From positions 1 to 64,000 of the forward strand of contig JANLFN010000013.1 in the NCBI GenBank assembly GCA_024655885.1: DNA of 64,000 nucleotides, given 5' to 3'. How positions within the stretch are numbered: the first letter of the stretch is position 1; every line of letters starts with the position of its first letter. Under the pieces are notes generated by a model. It was not told where the DNA came from. It saw only the letters and a list, made by a program, of their open reading frames with translations, and did not search any database. The position numbers and the translations under genes were made by a program. This document shows positions 33,732-42,646 of the stretch, piece after piece. Source of the stretch: Eubacteriales bacterium. Its GTDB lineage: Bacteria; Bacillota; Clostridia; Acetivibrionales; JANLFN01.

Positions 33732-36392
33732 ATGAAAAGCAGAAATTTCGTAAACTTAAATGTAAATCCCTGTAAAATGTGTATGCCCCTTGGCGCTGTT
33801 ACAGCTTTCAAAGGGATCGAAAGCAGTATGGTCATCCTGCATGGTTCCCAGGGATGCAGCACCTATATCCGCAGGCACATGGCAGGCCATTATAATGAGC
33901 CCATTGATATTGCGTCTTCGTCGCTGAATGAAGAGGGGACGGTTTATGGGGGGGAAAAGAACCTGAAGAAGGGATTGAAAAACCTGATCCAGGCCTACAG
34001 GCCCAAAGTGATTGGTGTTGCTACAACCTGCCTGGCGGAGACCATCGGAGAAGATATCCGGCGGATCACCGAAGAGTTTGCAGTACAGGAGAAATTGGAG
34101 GGGATAGAAATTATTCCGGTTTCAACACCGGGATACGGTGCCACCCAGTTTGAAGGCTACTATACGGCTTTAACGGAGATTGTGAAAAAAGTAGCTGTAG
34201 ATACCGAACAAAACGGGAAAATCAATATCATCACCGGAAACATAAGCCCCGGTGACGTAAGAAATATAAAGAGAATGCTGAACCTGTTGGGTGTTGAGTA
34301 TATCCTGCTGCCGGATGTATCTATCACACTGGATGCGGTTTATAAAAGCAGAGGATATACAAAAATCCCCGAAGGAGGAACGCGGGTGGAAGATATCCGG
34401 AAAATGGCGGGAGCGGCAGCAACGGTTGAGATGGGAATGACGGTCATGGAAAACATGTCTCCGGGGAAATACCTTCAGGATGAATATCAGGTGCCGCTCT
34501 ACAGGTGCCCGCTTCCCATCGGTGTTAAAAATACCGATACCTTTATACGGTTGATATCCGATATCAGCGGAAAACCGGTTCCTCCCCAGATCCAGGAGGA
34601 ACGGGGACGCTTGCTGGACGGGATGATTGATTCCCACAAGTACAACGGGGAGGGAAGGGCTGTCATTTACGGAGAGCCGGAACTGGTCTATGCCGTTGCC
34701 GGGCTTTGCCTGGAAAATGGAATCAAACCGGTATTGATTTCTTCCGGAAGCCGGAATGACAGCATTCAAAAATTGCTGGAGAGTGGGCCGGAATATCCGG
34801 AAGAAAAGATCCTCATCATCGATGACACGGATTTTGAAACCATTCAGGAGTACGCCGTGAAACTGAAATCAAATATTTTAATCGGGAATTCGGACGGAAA
34901 GATAATTACGGAGAAGGAAGGAATCCCGCTGGTGAGAATCGGTTTCCCCATTCATGACAGGGTAGGAGGACAGAGACTCGTCTATACCGGATATGACGGT
35001 TCGTTGAAGTTGCTGGACGACATTACGAATACGCTCCTGGAAAACAAATATGAAAAATACAGGCAGTCTATGTTTGAGAGATATTATGCCGGAGGGAGGG
35101 ATAACACAGTGAATCAAACCGAATTGAAAAGCAGCTTGAATCAATCCACTGCGGAGAAAACCGAAAATCACCCCTGCTTCAGCAGCTGTGCAGCTGAGAA
35201 TGCAAGAATGCACATACCTGTCGCACCGGCGTGCAACATATCCTGCAACTACTGCAGCCGAAAATATGATTGCTTGAATGAAAGCCGGCCGGGAGTCACC
35301 AGCCAGGTGCTGACGCCTGAAGAAGCGGCCATCAAGTTTGTAGAAGTCCGTAAGAAACTTGATAACCTGAAGGTGGTAGGTATTGCCGGTCCCGGAGATG
35401 CTCTGGCCAACTTTGAAAACACGGCCCGTTCAATACAACTGATAAAAGAAGTGGATGGGGAGATCATTTTCTGCCTGTCTACCAATGGATTGATGCTTCC
35501 CTATTATGCAGATGAAATTTTAAACCTGGGGGTTACCCATATTACCGTAACGATCAACGCAGTAGACCCGGGGATTGGAGAAAAAATCTACAGGGAGGTC
35601 AACTACATGGGCAGGAAAATCACGGGGGTAGATGCGGCGAAAATATTGATCAAAAACCAGCTGGATGGACTGAAGTATATGGCCTCAAAGGGCGTGGCCT
35701 GTAAGGTAAATATTGTGATGATCAAAGGGATAAACGATTCGCACATCGGGGAAGTGGTAAAAAAAGTAAAGGAGTGTGGTGCGGTGATGACCAATATTAT
35801 GCCGCTAATTCCCGCTCCGGGCAGTGTATTTGAAAATATGCCCCTGACAAACAGCAAAGAGCTGAATGAACTTAGAAAGAAATGTGAAATAGATATCAAG
35901 CAGATGTATCACTGCAAACAGTGCCGGGCTGATGCCATAGGCGTTCTAGGGGAAGATATTTCGGCAGAATTTAGAACAAAGGGTTGTGGAGGCTGCTCAA
36001 TGGAAGTGGAAAATAATCCAGGAGGAACATATACCTTTGCGGTTGCATCCAAGACAGGTATGATGATCGACGAGCATTTTGGCCATGTGGAGGAGTTTTA
36101 TATATATAAATCCAGTGCATCGGGTACTCGGTTTTTAGAAAAAAGATCTGTCGCCCAATATTGCGGAGGAGAAGAGGAATGCGACGACGGGGAGACAAAA
36201 CTTCAGAGGATTATTGACACAATTGGAGATTGTGATGCAGTTCTTGTGCTGAGAATAGGCTATCGCCCCTCAAAAATTCTGCAGGACAAGGGAATCCGTG
36301 TTATCCAAACCTGTGGAGAAATTGAGGACGGAATCAAATATGCGGTCAAACAATTATATATTGCGAAAAACCGGCTGGGATCGGCAGTCTAA
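33732..36392 (+). CDS. nifN-nifB: NifN-NifB fusion protein
   Basis: An 886-residue fusion. Residues 1 to about 455 are NifN (NVNPCKMCMPLGAVTAFKGI, HGSQGCSTYIRRHMAGHYNE, TTCLAETIGEDI). A linker follows, then NifB: radical SAM cysteines in APACNISCNYCSRKYDC (Cys501, 505, 508), GIAGPGDALAN, and cluster-binding cysteines near MYHCKQCRADAIG; a NifX/NafY-like domain occupies about 765-880 (FAVASKTGMMIDEHFGHVEE). NifB makes the 8Fe core with interstitial carbide, NifN-E completes the cofactor. The fusion is known from C. pasteurianum. An internal start may also give free NifB. Confidence 0.93.
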   Translation: MKSRNFVNLNVNPCKMCMPLGAVTAFKGIESSMVILHGSQGCSTYIRRHMAGHYNEPIDIASSSLNEEGTVYGGEKNLKKGLKNLIQAYRPKVIGVATTCLAETIGEDIRRITEEFAVQEKLEGIEIIPVSTPGYGATQFEGYYTALTEIVKKVAVDTEQNGKINIITGNISPGDVRNIKRMLNLLGVEYILLPDVSITLDAVYKSRGYTKIPEGGTRVEDIRKMAGAAATVEMGMTVMENMSPGKYLQDEYQVPLYRCPLPIGVKNTDTFIRLISDISGKPVPPQIQEERGRLLDGMIDSHKYNGEGRAVIYGEPELVYAVAGLCLENGIKPVLISSGSRNDSIQKLLESGPEYPEEKILIIDDTDFETIQEYAVKLKSNILIGNSDGKIITEKEGIPLVRIGFPIHDRVGGQRLVYTGYDGSLKLLDDITNTLLENKYEKYRQSMFERYYAGGRDNTVNQTELKSSLNQSTAEKTENHPCFSSCAAENARMHIPVAPACNISCNYCSRKYDCLNESRPGVTSQVLTPEEAAIKFVEVRKKLDNLKVVGIAGPGDALANFENTARSIQLIKEVDGEIIFCLSTNGLMLPYYADEILNLGVTHITVTINAVDPGIGEKIYREVNYMGRKITGVDAAKILIKNQLDGLKYMASKGVACKVNIVMIKGINDSHIGEVVKKVKECGAVMTNIMPLIPAPGSVFENMPLTNSKELNELRKKCEIDIKQMYHCKQCRADAIGVLGEDISAEFRTKGCGGCSMEVENNPGGTYTFAVASKTGMMIDEHFGHVEEFYIYKSSASGTRFLEKRSVAQYCGGEEECDDGETKLQRIIDTIGDCDAVLVLRIGYRPSKILQDKGIRVIQTCGEIEDGIKYAVKQLYIAKNRLGSAV
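35091..35111 (+). promoter_or_regulatory. Internal Shine-Dalgarno and GTG start within the nifN-nifB fusion
   Basis: GGAGGGAGGG (35091-35100) lies eight bases before an in-frame GTG at 35109, exactly in the linker between the NifN and NifB halves (codon 460). Initiation here would yield a free NifB of about 427 residues. Confidence 0.5.
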
Positions 36393-36420
36393 TATGTGGA
36401 TGAAAGAGGAGTGATTTATT

Positions 36421-36732
36421 ATGCAAAAACCAAAGTATCACGTGTTTGTTTGTACAAGTTCAAGAATCAACGGACAGCAAAAGGGCTACTGCTATTCCAA
36501 GGAATCGGTAGCGGTTGTGCAGGCCTTTATGGAGGAAATCGAGGGAAGGGAGCTGCCGGATGAGGTCATGGTGACGAATACCGGCTGTTTTGGGATTTGC
36601 AGCCGGGGCCCGGTGGTGGTGGTTTATCCGGAAGGTGTGTGGTACACGGAGGTTACGGTGGAGGATGTGCCGGAAATTGTGGAATCCCATTTTGAAAACG
36701 GCCGTAAGGTTGAAAGGCTGGAAATGAAGTAG
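36421..36732 (+). CDS. [2Fe-2S] ferredoxin of the thioredoxin-like, nitrogenase-linked type
   Basis: A 103-residue protein like the C. pasteurianum [2Fe-2S] ferredoxin: YHVFVCTSSRINGQQKGYCY and TNTGCFGICSRGPVVVVYPE. The four ligand cysteines fall at residues 11, 24, 56 and 60, the same numbers as in the C. pasteurianum protein; its extra Cys14 is Ser here. That protein interacts with the MoFe protein. It lies 28 bases behind nifN-nifB. Confidence 0.92.
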   Translation: MQKPKYHVFVCTSSRINGQQKGYCYSKESVAVVQAFMEEIEGRELPDEVMVTNTGCFGICSRGPVVVVYPEGVWYTEVTVEDVPEIVESHFENGRKVERLEMK

Positions 36733-36773
36733 TTTTCAGGACTGGCCGGAGGGAGCCGTATTCGGGGGGAAAT

Positions 36774-37829
36774 ATGAATCAGAAGATTATTGACAGGACC
36801 CTTCCTGAAATCTGTGAGAGGGGCTTCGCCGGAAAAAGCGACTTAACGGATTTATGCCTTCTCATGAAGGAAATGGGGATTGACCTGTTTGAAATCAATT
36901 TTGCCTGTCTGGATAAAATGGTGGAATTGCCCGGCAACATAGATTTTATTTACAGGGTGGAATCGGAAAGGGATGCGGAGCTGTGCCGCCAATACGGTAT
37001 CCGGGAATGTGTCCTCAGTGAAGACGTGTTTTTAAATTCCGGGCTCCTCAAAGGGCTGGTGAGACGTCAAATCAGCATCACCGTGGAAGCTGAAGCGGAC
37101 ACCCCGGAGGAGGTATATGCATTGGAAAGGCTGGGAAAGTCAAAATACACCGGTGCCATAGACTGCATAAGAATTATGGGGCTCAGCAGGTGTGATTCGG
37201 CCAGCTGGGTAATGGCTGCTCATAGTATAGGCAAGGCACTGAAAACGGCGGTGGATATATGTCCTGTCAACCGGTTCTATTGTGCAACAGCAACAGCGGT
37301 AGAGGCGTTTCTGGAAGGGCTGGATTCCATCACGGTTACTTTTACAGGTTATGGAGGAAAGCATGGTTTTGCTCCTCTCGAAGAAGTACTGGCCGCCATA
37401 GAGGTCTTTGAAGGCGCAAAGGCAGGGTTTAACCTGAGGCTGCTGCCGCAGCTGTGCGGCCTGTTTAATAAAATGACAGGAATTGCGGTTCCAGATAATA
37501 AGCCGGTGCTTGGCAAAAGCATATTTAAATATGAGTCCGGCATTCATGCGGACGGCATTCAAAAAAATCCGTTGACCTATGAGCCTTTTGCTCCTGAAAT
37601 GGTTGGACAACAGAGAAGTTTGACCATAGGAAAGCATTCAGGAACCGGTGCAATAGCACAAAAACTGCAGATAGATTTTGATCCGGCAGACTTAAAAACC
37701 ATATTGGAGAATGTCAGAAAAAAAAGCATCGGGCTTAAAAGAAGCCTTACCGACCAGGAACTGAAGGAAATTTGCATGCAGGTGGCAGGCAGCCTGAAGG
37801 GATTGCAGGGAGAAGGAGGCTGTATCTGA
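36774..37829 (+). CDS. nifV-omega: Homocitrate synthase omega subunit (split NifV)
   Basis: A 351-residue HMGL-like protein whose N-terminus, KIIDRTLPEICERGFAGKSD, lacks the catalytic RDGEQ of homocitrate synthases. It keeps the family barrel (SITVTFTGYGGKHGFAPLEE) and the later SIFKYESGIHADGIQKNPLT region and GKHSGTGAIA. This matches the omega subunit of the two-part NifV of C. pasteurianum, which works only with the alpha subunit. A GGGGGAAAT site precedes the ATG. Confidence 0.88.
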   Translation: MNQKIIDRTLPEICERGFAGKSDLTDLCLLMKEMGIDLFEINFACLDKMVELPGNIDFIYRVESERDAELCRQYGIRECVLSEDVFLNSGLLKGLVRRQISITVEAEADTPEEVYALERLGKSKYTGAIDCIRIMGLSRCDSASWVMAAHSIGKALKTAVDICPVNRFYCATATAVEAFLEGLDSITVTFTGYGGKHGFAPLEEVLAAIEVFEGAKAGFNLRLLPQLCGLFNKMTGIAVPDNKPVLGKSIFKYESGIHADGIQKNPLTYEPFAPEMVGQQRSLTIGKHSGTGAIAQKLQIDFDPADLKTILENVRKKSIGLKRSLTDQELKEICMQVAGSLKGLQGEGGCI

Positions 37830-37858
37830 AATCTGCCGAAATGCCGGGAGGGGTCTCA

Positions 37859-38662
37859 ATGAATGTAAAAATTGTGGATACCACCTTGAGAGATGGGGAG
37901 CAGCAGGCCGGCATAGCTCTTGGCGCCGGGGATAAGGTTAAAATTGCACGGCTGCTGGACAGCGCAAAAATATATCAGATTGAGGCAGGAATTCCTGCCA
38001 TGGGAGGAGAAGAGAAAAAAAGCGTTGAGAAGATGATGGCGCTGAATTTGCGAAGCAAAATCTCCACATGGAACCGGATGAACCTTAAGGATATTGAGCA
38101 GTCTATCCAGTGCAAGCCGGATATTATTCACATCTCGGTGCCGGCGTCGGATATACAAATCCGCTGCAAACTGAAAAAAAATAGGACGTGGGTAATAGAA
38201 ACGATGAAAAGGTGCATAAATTATGCCCGTGAAAGTGGAGCTGAGGTAACCGTGGGCTTGGAGGATGCATCAAGAGCGGATTTAAAATTTGTTTTGCAGC
38301 TCATTTCGGCAGCTTTCTTGGAGGGGGTGGAAAGAATAAGATATGCGGATACCGTTGGAATCCTGCACAGGAAGAGGACCTTTGCCGAAATATCGTCCAT
38401 CAAAGCCCGGACGGATATAGCCCTGGAAATACACGCCCATAACGACCTTGGAATGGCCGTGTCCAATTCTATTTCCGCTGTGAAAGCAGGGGCGGAATTT
38501 GTAGATTGTACCATGGGCGGAATCGGCGAAAGAGCCGGGAATTGTGATTATCTGCAGTTTGTAAAGGCTGCCGGGGAGTTCCTTCATATTTTTGACAACG
38601 TGAAAGAGGAAGAGGCCCTGGAAATCCAAAAGGAGATCTTCCACATTATGGGGTTACATTAG
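37859..38662 (+). CDS. nifV-alpha: Homocitrate synthase alpha subunit (split NifV)
   Basis: A 267-residue protein with the catalytic barrel: VKIVDTTLRDGEQQAGIALG, EVTVGLEDASRADLKFVLQL and the metal ligands in LEIHAHNDLGMAVSNSISAV (HxH), then GGIGERAGNCDYLQFVKAA. It lacks the C-terminal region found in NifV-omega, so the two make one enzyme that condenses acetyl-CoA and 2-oxoglutarate to homocitrate, a part of FeMo-co. The start follows GGGAGGGG. Last gene of the nif operon. Confidence 0.9.
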   Translation: MNVKIVDTTLRDGEQQAGIALGAGDKVKIARLLDSAKIYQIEAGIPAMGGEEKKSVEKMMALNLRSKISTWNRMNLKDIEQSIQCKPDIIHISVPASDIQIRCKLKKNRTWVIETMKRCINYARESGAEVTVGLEDASRADLKFVLQLISAAFLEGVERIRYADTVGILHRKRTFAEISSIKARTDIALEIHAHNDLGMAVSNSISAVKAGAEFVDCTMGGIGERAGNCDYLQFVKAAGEFLHIFDNVKEEEALEIQKEIFHIMGLH

Positions 38663-38678
38663 CAACAAGAGGCAGAGT

Positions 38679-39092
38679 CTATTTCTCCCCGTCGAATTCC
38701 AATTTTTCCCTTTTAATGTACCCTGTCCCGGAGAACCTGGCAATCAAATCTCTATCTTCATCAAAAATATCCACGCTGTAACCGCACAGCTTTTTATAAG
38801 AGGATATTTCCCGGGCTTCCGCAGTTAACAATTTACCCTTTGGGGATTTAAAAAAGGATATATTTGCATTGACGCCCAGCGTAACCGACCCTTTTGAATT
38901 TGACGCCGCGGCAAAGGCGAAATCCGCCAGTGTGAACAGTACTCCTCCTTGCACTATATTTACCCCGTTTAAATGATGGTCGTTAATCTCTATTTGCGCT
39001 ACCGCATATCCCGGTTCCACCTTTAAAAGCTTTATGCCTACATAAGCTGCAAACCGGTCGTTTTCTAAAAAGCCAGCCATGTCTTTGTACAT
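38679..39092 (-). CDS. PaaI-family thioesterase (hotdog fold)
   Basis: A 137-residue hotdog protein with the PaaI signature HHLNGVNIVQGGVLFTLADF (conserved Asn-His-x-Gly/Val-Q-GG...AD), AFAAASNSKG and a strand-rich C-terminus. It hydrolyses acyl-CoA thioesters, likely phenylacetyl-CoA-type or other aryl compounds. It is convergent with nifV-alpha and not part of that operon. Confidence 0.88.
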   Translation of the reverse strand: MYKDMAGFLENDRFAAYVGIKLLKVEPGYAVAQIEINDHHLNGVNIVQGGVLFTLADFAFAAASNSKGSVTLGVNANISFFKSPKGKLLTAEAREISSYKKLCGYSVDIFDEDRDLIARFSGTGYIKREKLEFDGEK

Positions 39093-39245
39093 GAAACAGT
39101 CCTTTCTTCCTTCCGAAAAATATAACTTTTATGGGTATATTCTTCACTGGGGAACAAAATCCTGCTTCAGCGGCAAAAACTATTTTACCGCACAAAAAAT
39201 ACCAGGGCATCCGATATAGTCCACACCAAAAAAATTATATTTTTG

Positions 39246-39274
39246 TTGACTAAGCACCGAGGGGCTGGTAAAAT
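39246..39274 (+). promoter_or_regulatory. Promoter of the feo operon
   Basis: TTGACT, 17 bases, then TAAAAT. A Fur box begins 15 bases downstream of the -10, so repression would block transcription start or clearance. Confidence 0.75.
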
Positions 39275-39288
39275 ATATATAGAAATTT

Positions 39289-39307
39289 GATAATAATTAT
39301 CAATATC
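39289..39307 (+). promoter_or_regulatory. Fur box 1 (feoA)
   Basis: GATAATAATTATCAATATC matches the Fur consensus GATAATGATAATCATTATC at 16 of 19 positions. Confidence 0.75.
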
Positions 39308-39351
39308 AACGTAAACATAAACATATCAAGCGGGTACAGGGAGTGGTGAAA

Positions 39352-39570
39352 ATGCCTTTGACGATGCTGCCCCCGGGCAAGGAGGCAATAATTAATATCT
39401 GCAGAGCCAAGGACTCAACAAAAAAATTTCTGGAAGGACTTGGTATCCTGCCGGGGGTGACCATATCGGTGATATCGGAAATGGATGGGAATCTGATTGT
39501 GTGTGTGAAAGGTTCCAGATTGGCTTTGAACAAAGGTATAGCCCAGCAGCTGCTGGTGCAGGTGGCATAG
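39352..39570 (+). CDS. feoA: FeoA domain protein (first copy)
   Basis: A 72-residue SH3-like FeoA: PLTMLPPGKEAIINICRAKD, ILPGVTISVISEMDGNLIV and GSRLALNKGIAQQLLV. FeoA is a small cytosolic partner of the ferrous iron pump FeoB. The ATG at 39352 follows GGGAG; GTG 39343 is a possible longer start. Followed by a second feoA. Confidence 0.9.
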   Translation: MPLTMLPPGKEAIINICRAKDSTKKFLEGLGILPGVTISVISEMDGNLIVCVKGSRLALNKGIAQQLLVQVA

Positions 39571-39588
39571 AAAAAGGAGGAGAGTGCT

Positions 39589-39813
39589 TTGGAGAGGACT
39601 TTGAAGGAACTGAAGCCGGGTGAAAAGGGCGTTGTGGTAAAGGTTGGCGGTGAAGGTGCGGTAAGGAGAAGGCTGATGGACATGGGAGTAACCCGTGGGG
39701 TAGAAGTGCTGGTGAGAAAAGTTGCACCCCTGGGAGATCCTATTGAAGTGAATGTCCGGGGATATGAGCTGACGTTTAGAAAAGCGGAAGCAGAAAATGT
39801 TATTGTGGAATGA
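39589..39813 (+). CDS. feoA: FeoA domain protein (second copy)
   Basis: A 74-residue FeoA: LKELKPGEKGVVVKVGGEGA, VRRRLMDMGVTRGVEVLVRK, APLGDPIEVNVRGYELTFRK, the canonical FeoA core. TTG start after AAGGAGG. The tandem FeoA-FeoA-FeoB order is common in clostridia. Confidence 0.92.
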   Translation: MERTLKELKPGEKGVVVKVGGEGAVRRRLMDMGVTRGVEVLVRKVAPLGDPIEVNVRGYELTFRKAEAENVIVE

Positions 39814-39863
39814 GCAAAGCTACGAGTTGTTGAAATAAGTAGTGTTTTTTTTAAAGATATAAT

Positions 39864-39882
39864 GATAATGATTCTCATAATC
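39864..39882 (+). promoter_or_regulatory. Fur box 2 (between feoA and feoB)
   Basis: GATAATGATTCTCATAATC matches the Fur consensus at 16 of 19 positions. It lies 19 bases before the feoB start, so feoB may also have its own Fur-controlled start. Confidence 0.7.
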
Positions 39883-39900
39883 GATGAAAGGGGGCTGCAA

Positions 39901-41946
39901 ATGCAATACAGGTTTGCGCTGGTAGGAAATCCTAACTGCGGGAAGACCACCATGTTTAACGAAATCACAGGCAGTACGCAGTATGTGGGAAACTGGCCGG
40001 GAGTTACTGTGGAAAAGAAAGAGGGCAGGGCGAGGAAGCTTTCAGGGGATGTAAGGGTCATTGACTTGCCGGGAATATATTCATTATCCCCATACTCTAT
40101 GGAGGAGATCATCGCCAGGAACTATATCCTGGATGAAAAGCCGGATGTGATCATTAATATCGTAGACGGTACAAATATTGAAAGGAACCTGTACCTCACC
40201 ACCCAGGTGATTGAGCTGGGAATTCCTGTGGTGGTCGCGCTGAATATGATGGATGCCGTCGAAGCCAGCGGGGATCAAATCGATATAGGGGTTCTTGAGA
40301 AGCACCTTGGAGTTCCGGTCATTGGCACTTCCGCCAATAAGGGGCGCGGTGTGGGAGAGCTGATGCAAAAAGCGCTGGAAATCGCCCAGACGGCGGCTGC
40401 AAAAGCAACTGTTTCAGGTCTTGAAATGTACGATCAAGGGATTGAGCAATGCATCGCAGACATAGAAAAAATAGTCGCCTCCTCTCTGAATAAGAAAACG
40501 GACAATCCAAGATGGGTCGCCCTAAAGCTTTTGGAAAACGACCAGAAGGTGGTAGAGAAGCTGGATGTTCCCGTAACTTTGCTGGAAGAAATAAAACCAT
40601 GCAGGGAACAGCTTGAAAAGCATTATGACAATGATATGGAAACGGTTATAGCCGACAACCGGTACAGATTTATCTCCGATATCACCAAAAAGGCGGTCAA
40701 AAAGAAATCAGGCAAATCGGAACTAACCCTCTCGGACAAAATCGACAAGGTGGTAACCCACAGGATTTTGGCCATTCCCTTGTTTCTGGCCATCATGTTT
40801 GCGGTATTTCAACTGACCTTCGGGGTCGTCGGCTCCTTTACCATCGATTGGATGGATGCCCTGATCAATGACACTTTTGCGGGAATTGTCTCAGGATGGC
40901 TTGATGCGGGCGGAGCGGCGGAATGGCTGCATGCGCTGGTTGTAAACGGGATTATCGGAGGAATGGGCAGCATGCTGGTATTTGTGCCCCAGATCATGAC
41001 CCTGTTCTTCTTCCTTGCGCTGCTGGAAGACAGCGGGTATATGGCAAGAGCGGCTTTTGTCATGGACCGGCTCCTCAGAAGGCTGGGCCTGACGGGCAAG
41101 TCCTTCATTCCCATGCTCATGGGCTTCGGCTGCAGTGTGCCGGCGGTTATGAGCGCAAGAACCCTGGAAAATGAAAAGGACCGGCGGCTGACCATCATGC
41201 TCACTCCTTTTATGTCTTGCGGAGCAAGGCTTCCGGTATATGCGCTGTTTACAGCGGCCTTCTTTGCCCAAAGCCAGAGCCTGGTCATATTCTCCATTTA
41301 CCTGCTGGGGATTGTTGTTGCCATCCTCTCGGGCATTCTGCTCAAGAAGACCCTGCTGAAGGGAGAGGCCGCCCCCTTTGTCATGGAGCTGCCCCCATAC
41401 AGGATTCCTACTCTTAAGGGTCTGCTCATCCATATGTGGGACAGGGGAAAAGGCTTTGTCAAAAAGGCGGGAACCATTATTTTTGCCGCCGCCGTTATCA
41501 TCTGGTTTTTGCAATCCTTTAGCTTTGGCTTCCAGATGGTGGAGGACCCGGCGGATAGCATTATGGGCGGCATCGGAAAAGCAATAGCGCCCTTTTTCGC
41601 ACTTCTTGGCTTCGGCGACTGGCAGTCTTCGGTTGCGCTTCTTACAGGCTTTGTGGCAAAAGAAATGGTGGTGGCGACCATGGGAATCCTCCACGGAATC
41701 GGGGAAGCAGGAGAGAATCCGGTGGAGCTGGCAACCGCTTTGCAGGCCACTTTCACACCGCTGAGGGCGTACGCGTTTATGGCTTTCACCCTGCTCTACC
41801 TGCCCTGCGTCGCCGCCTTTGCAACCATAAAGAGAGAGATGAACTCATGGAAGTGGACCCTTCTTACGGTGGCGTACCAGACAGGGACGGCCTGGGTGGT
41901 TGCATTCCTCATATACCAGGTGGGAAGCCTGCTGGGGTTTAATTGA
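39901..41946 (+). CDS. feoB: Ferrous iron transporter FeoB
   Basis: A 681-residue FeoB: G-protein domain with [20 protein letters not shown] (P-loop), [17 protein letters not shown] (DxPG) and [10 protein letters not shown] (NKxD-like NMMD), then a helical spacer, and a membrane part with two Gate domains and [34 protein letters not shown] motifs. Takes up Fe(II), needed here for nitrogenase. Start at 39901 is set by AGGGGG; upstream ATGs lie inside the Fur box. Confidence 0.95.
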   Translation: MQYRFALVGNPNCGKTTMFNEITGSTQYVGNWPGVTVEKKEGRARKLSGDVRVIDLPGIYSLSPYSMEEIIARNYILDEKPDVIINIVDGTNIERNLYLTTQVIELGIPVVVALNMMDAVEASGDQIDIGVLEKHLGVPVIGTSANKGRGVGELMQKALEIAQTAAAKATVSGLEMYDQGIEQCIADIEKIVASSLNKKTDNPRWVALKLLENDQKVVEKLDVPVTLLEEIKPCREQLEKHYDNDMETVIADNRYRFISDITKKAVKKKSGKSELTLSDKIDKVVTHRILAIPLFLAIMFAVFQLTFGVVGSFTIDWMDALINDTFAGIVSGWLDAGGAAEWLHALVVNGIIGGMGSMLVFVPQIMTLFFFLALLEDSGYMARAAFVMDRLLRRLGLTGKSFIPMLMGFGCSVPAVMSARTLENEKDRRLTIMLTPFMSCGARLPVYALFTAAFFAQSQSLVIFSIYLLGIVVAILSGILLKKTLLKGEAAPFVMELPPYRIPTLKGLLIHMWDRGKGFVKKAGTIIFAAAVIIWFLQSFSFGFQMVEDPADSIMGGIGKAIAPFFALLGFGDWQSSVALLTGFVAKEMVVATMGILHGIGEAGENPVELATALQATFTPLRAYAFMAFTLLYLPCVAAFATIKREMNSWKWTLLTVAYQTGTAWVVAFLIYQVGSLLGFN

Positions 41947-42021
41947 TGAGAGGGGATACTAAATTTTTGCGGGAGCATAACCGGCGGAACCGCCGGATTA
42001 AAGAGGAAAGCGGGTGATCAT

Positions 42022-42165
42022 ATGATCAACTGGATCGTTGGAGGACTCATTGTCGGATTAACTGTTTTTATTATCATACGGTTTGTTTCGCGCATGCGGA
42101 AAGGGCAAGCCTGCAGCTGCGGAGACTGCGCGGAAAGCCGGTGCGATTGCGGTAAAAAGGCATAA
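42022..42165 (+). CDS. Small cysteine-rich FeoB-associated membrane protein
   Basis: A 47-residue protein: one membrane helix (IVGGLIVGLTVFIIIRFV) and a cysteine-rich tail CSCGDCAESRCDCG. Proteins of this design (FeoB-associated Cys-rich membrane protein) follow feoB in many Firmicutes; the cysteines probably bind iron. It is followed by a third Fur box. Confidence 0.8.
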   Translation: MINWIVGGLIVGLTVFIIIRFVSRMRKGQACSCGDCAESRCDCGKKA

Positions 42166-42188
42166 ACAAAAAATTTTGCTCCATTATT

Positions 42189-42207
42189 GATAATGATTAT
42201 TATTATT
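42189..42207 (+). promoter_or_regulatory. Fur box 3
   Basis: GATAATGATTATTATTATT matches the Fur consensus at 16 of 19 positions, before the DUF2325 gene. Confidence 0.6.
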
Positions 42208-42260
42208 AGTAATAGAGTTGCTTTTAATGCTTCCATGTACAGAGGAAAGGAGGATTCTAT

Positions 42261-42479
42261 ATAAGCATAGTGCTTGTGGGAGGGCATGACAGGATGCATG
42301 ACGAATATAAGGAGATATGCACCCGGCGCGGCCATTATGTAAAAGTGTATACACAAATGCCTGCCAGGTTTGACAAGGCCATCGGAAACCCGGACGGAAT
42401 CGTTTTATTTACAGGTACGGTGTCCCACAATATGATACGCATGGCTGTGAAGGGACAAAAACTGCTGAGAACTTTTTGA
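42261..42479 (+). CDS. DUF2325 protein with ATA start codon and altered C-terminus
   Basis: Read from 42261 the frame gives I-SIVLVGGHDRMHDEYKEI, closely matching DUF2325 N-termini that begin M-S-I-V-I-V-G-G-H. AAAGGAGG lies seven bases before an ATA codon at the expected start, so either ATG has mutated to ATA or translation uses the GTG at 42270. The C-terminus (VSHNMIRMAVKGQKLLRTF) stops about 25 residues short of the family length. Likely a weakly expressed or decaying gene in the Fur regulon. Confidence 0.6.
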   Translation: MSIVLVGGHDRMHDEYKEICTRRGHYVKVYTQMPARFDKAIGNPDGIVLFTGTVSHNMIRMAVKGQKLLRTF

Positions 42480-42646
42480 AGGCTTTTGCCAACGATTTAT
42501 TTCGACATTTTCCAATCAAAAGGGTTTTTAAATTTCAGCAGCGATTAATGCCTGTTATTGCAGAAGTAAAAGGGGTAAATACATCTTATAAGGACACCCG
42601 CATGGAATACTGTAATAAAGTTTAGAGCAGAAAGGAGACCACTCAT

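Noticed and set aside
40891-41694. Antisense frames across feoB
   Set aside because: FeoB is complete and conserved in the plus frame.
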